Shown here: one piece after another, positions 5,650 through 7,170 of the stretch
How positions within the stretch are numbered: the first letter of the stretch is position 1
Layout of the letters: the number at the start of each line of letters is the position of its first letter
DNA from: DAHUYF01 sp035509275
GTDB taxonomy: Bacteria > Pseudomonadota > Alphaproteobacteria > ATCC43930 > CGMCC-115725
Reading direction: 5' to 3'
NCBI GenBank assembly: GCA_035509275.1
Contig: DATJLU010000236.1
Coordinates: forward strand, 1 to 7,170
Length of the DNA: 7,170 nucleotides
The notes under the pieces: model-generated
Databases searched by the model: none
Told to the model about the DNA's origin: nothing
Seen by the model: only the letters and a program-made list of their open reading frames with translations
Translations under genes and position numbers: made by a program

Positions 5650-5907
5650 TTACCTTTTGGTGCGCGCTGATTTCGGCGGACGGCCGCGGCGGGGCCGCCC
5701 CGTTGCGCCGGCGCTTTTCGGCGGACGCCCGCGCCGGCGCGGCGCCTGGCCAGGCTTGTCGCCGGAAGTTGCGGGCAGGCTTGCGTCCCGCCCGCGCGCC
5801 GCCGGCAGCAAAGCTTGCAAAGCGCGCTGCTGCGCCTCGAGGATCGTCTTGGTGGCGTTCGCCCATCCCGCCATCCAAGCCGACCAGTAATCCGCTGGCC
5901 TCTGCAT
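5650..5907 (-). CDS. Small protein with phasin-like head and two AT-hooks
   Basis: This 85-residue protein has two clear parts. Residues 7-37 (YWSAWMAGWANATK, then ILEAQQRALQALL) form a likely amphipathic helix with regularly spaced Trp, resembling the start of phasin-type granule proteins. Residues 38-85 are disordered, Pro/Arg/Lys-rich and contain two AT-hook cores: RRRGRPPKSA (57-66) and PRRGRPPKSA (72-81). AT-hooks bind the minor groove of AT-rich DNA. The ATG at 5907 is the first standard start after the in-frame stop at 5944-5946; its Shine-Dalgarno (GGCGGC) is weak. This frame is preferred over two overlapping minus-strand frames because only it gives a sensible protein with repeats that hold in translation. 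It lies 71 bases downstream of the 390-residue gene and may share its transcript. A role linking granules or membranes to the chromosome is inference; a simple nucleoid protein or regulator is an alternative. Confidence 0.75.
   Translation of the reverse strand: MQRPADYWSAWMAGWANATKTILEAQQRALQALLPAARGRDASLPATSGDKPGQAPRRRGRPPKSAGATGRPRRGRPPKSARTKR
5665..5694 (-). repeat. AT-hook repeat copy 2 (coding)
   Basis: This segment encodes the second AT-hook core (residues 72-81, PRRGRPPKSA) of the small basic protein. It shares the 12-base identical string TTTCGGCGGACG (plus-strand sense, 5671-5682) with copy 1. The copies are offset by 45 bases, exactly 15 codons, which suggests an internal duplication. 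Confidence 0.75.
5710..5739 (-). repeat. AT-hook repeat copy 1 (coding)
   Basis: This segment encodes the first AT-hook core (residues 57-66, RRRGRPPKSA). The identical 12-base string is at 5716-5727. The linker between the copies is Gly/Ala/Thr (GATGR), as expected for a flexible spacer between minor-groove binding hooks. Confidence 0.75.
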
Positions 5908-5959
5908 AACGCGCCGCCCATGGTGCAGTTGCCCGATGCGGCACTAACGCCCCGGAATT

Positions 5960-5978
5960 TCCCGCTGTTCCGGCGGGA
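5960..5978 (-). terminator. Weak hairpin directly after the 390-residue gene
   Basis: An inverted repeat TCCCGC/GCGGGA (5960-5965 with 5973-5978, 7-base loop) starts right at the stop codon of the minus-strand gene. In the transcript it would form a 6-bp stem followed by AAUUCC, not a U-run. It could be a weak or Rho-assisted terminator, or a processing and stability hairpin between this gene and the AT-hook gene. Confidence 0.35.
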
Positions 5979-7151
5979 TTACGCCCAAGCCATGCTCGCG
6001 GCGGCCTTCTTTTCGGGCTGCAGGATCTCGACCAGCAGGCGCAGCGCCTGGTGCATCACCGGCCACGGCAGCTTGGCCTGCTGCTGCTGATACCGGCTGG
6101 TGAGAATCTGCCAGCAATAGACGGCGTGGCCGGTCTTGCCGAGGCCGCTGCCGAGATTCCAATAAGCCTTGCTGCAATTGCGCAAGAAGCCCAGGAATTC
6201 GGCCGAGCTGGCCTTGTGATTGAACATCTTGTCGTAGCCATCGGTGTACTCGCGCAGGATCTGGTCGACGCCATGCCATTCGCGGCGCAGCTGATCCTTG
6301 ACCGCTTCGACCATCGACAGGATCTTGGTGCGCTCCTCATTCGGCACGGCGCCGAACGGCACTTCGATGCCCTTGATCCATTTGGCGATCTCGACGAGCT
6401 TGGGCTGCACGCGCGCATACTGGAAGGAATAGAAATTGATGCCTTTCCAGGCGGCGAAAATCTCCAGCGCCTTGTCGGGCGGCAGTCGGAACGCCTCGAT
6501 GAGCGGCGCCAGCGCCGTCACGTCCTTGGCCTCCCAGATCTTCTCGACCAGGCGGCGCGCCTTCTCGTCGGAATGCATGGCGTCGGGAAAGGCTGCCTTC
6601 GCCAGCGGCTCGAAGCGCTGCAGGATGAAGATTTCGATCTCTTTCCACTGATCGGGCGTGATCTCGAAATAAGCCTCGTTGACGGCGATGCCGGAGCGCT
6701 GGAACACATCCTTCATCAAAAAGGGATCGAGCGAGGGCAAGCTGTCCATCACTTCGAGGACGCGCAGATCCTCGGCGAGTCCTTCCTTGGTCATCGCCGC
6801 GTTCTGGCCGAAATTGTCGAGGATGCTCTGCTGCAGATGCGGATCGTGCAGGAAGATCGTGCGGCCGCCTTCGTAGATGTCGAGCTCGTTGAAGGGGAAG
6901 TAGAGCTTGGTGCCGACCGGCGGGCAGCGCGGCCCCTTGCGCTCGGCTTCGGGCACCGCATCCTTGATCAGCACCACGCCGTTGAGCGGCGTGTTGCGGA
7001 AAAGCCGCTGCGCATTCGGGTCTTTCTCCAGCACCTTGCGCGTCAGCGCGTTGCAGTTGAAGACGCGCGACGAGCCGGCATCGAGCATCGGCTTCAGGTA
7101 CTTGACCGCCATGGCGACCCGTCGGGGCCCGAGCCCCTCTTCTGTGGACAC
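5979..7151 (-). CDS. Conserved-looking cytoplasmic protein of unknown function (390 aa)
   Basis: I do not recognise this protein. It is complete: an in-frame TGA at 7155-7157 precedes GTG 7151, which has GAGGG (7159-7163) 7 bases upstream. ATG 7112 (giving 377 residues) is an alternative with a weaker site. The sequence has no signal peptide or membrane helix. An N-terminal mixed region (about 15-130) includes PPVGTKLYFPFNELDIYEGG (77-96) and FLHDPHLQQSILDNFG. From about 130 it is mainly helical, with regular amphipathic segments such as KEIEIFILQRFEPLAK (170-185) and KLVEIAKWIKGIEVPFG (251-267). It is rich in aromatic residues and ends with a QQQQ tract (355-358) and an Ala/Lys tail. Cysteines are scattered, with no metal-binding pattern. 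GLGKTG (336-341) is not a P-loop. The balanced composition and clean ribosome site argue for a real, folded protein. The 85-residue AT-hook protein follows on the same strand. Confidence 0.8.
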   Translation of the reverse strand: MSTEEGLGPRRVAMAVKYLKPMLDAGSSRVFNCNALTRKVLEKDPNAQRLFRNTPLNGVVLIKDAVPEAERKGPRCPPVGTKLYFPFNELDIYEGGRTIFLHDPHLQQSILDNFGQNAAMTKEGLAEDLRVLEVMDSLPSLDPFLMKDVFQRSGIAVNEAYFEITPDQWKEIEIFILQRFEPLAKAAFPDAMHSDEKARRLVEKIWEAKDVTALAPLIEAFRLPPDKALEIFAAWKGINFYSFQYARVQPKLVEIAKWIKGIEVPFGAVPNEERTKILSMVEAVKDQLRREWHGVDQILREYTDGYDKMFNHKASSAEFLGFLRNCSKAYWNLGSGLGKTGHAVYCWQILTSRYQQQQAKLPWPVMHQALRLLVEILQPEKKAAASMAWA

Positions 7152-7170
7152 TGTTCAGCCCTCAAGGTTA

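Noticed and set aside
5603..5944. Alternative minus-strand frames (113 and 135 codons) over the AT-hook gene
   Set aside because: Their translations are low-complexity Ala/Arg/Gly-rich, while the third frame gives a coherent helix plus two perfect AT-hook cores.
6128..6148. GSGLGKTG in the unknown 390-residue protein as a Walker A P-loop
   Set aside because: A P-loop needs Gly five residues before the GK; that position is Leu. No Walker B or other ATPase motif is seen.

Overview
This is a GC-rich window (no formal composition count was made) with dense genes, short gaps, GGAGG-type ribosome binding sites and ATGA overlaps. Gene content and protein style suggest an alphaproteobacterium, perhaps Rhodospirillales-like. 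That is inferred from recognisable families, not from a marker gene. No tRNA, rRNA, CRISPR array, transposase or phage gene is visible. No gene-free stretch exceeds about 145 bases.

Left part, plus strand (1-2446): the 3' end of an OsmC-family thiol peroxidase-like gene, then a small exported or membrane-anchored protein of unknown function. Next comes the tight cassette queC-queE-queD for the 7-deazaguanine precursor preQ0. QueD makes 6-carboxytetrahydropterin, QueE converts it to 7-carboxy-7-deazaguanine, and QueC converts that to preQ0. Both gene junctions are ATGA overlaps, so the three proteins are probably translationally coupled. QueC and QueE carry their expected motifs. QueD keeps its zinc histidines and Asp-His pair, but a Tyr replaces the usual catalytic Cys and the usual pterin-anchoring Glu is absent.

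Middle part, minus strand (2466-5517, read right to left): a glutathione S-transferase, a VOC/glyoxalase-fold protein, a DUF4239 membrane protein and a substrate-binding-protein-like protein without a signal peptide. All four run in one direction with 49-77 base gaps and a good Shine-Dalgarno each, so they could be one operon. The GST and VOC genes suggest glutathione-linked detoxification or ring/lactone chemistry. The last gene converges on queD with only 19 bases between stops.

Right part, minus strand (5650-7151): a complete 390-residue protein that I do not recognise. It is followed 71 bases later by an 85-residue protein with an amphipathic, tryptophan-rich, phasin-like head and a basic tail holding two AT-hook motifs. 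This pair is the least explained part of the window and the best candidate for something undescribed. A link to nucleoid or storage-granule organisation is only a hypothesis.
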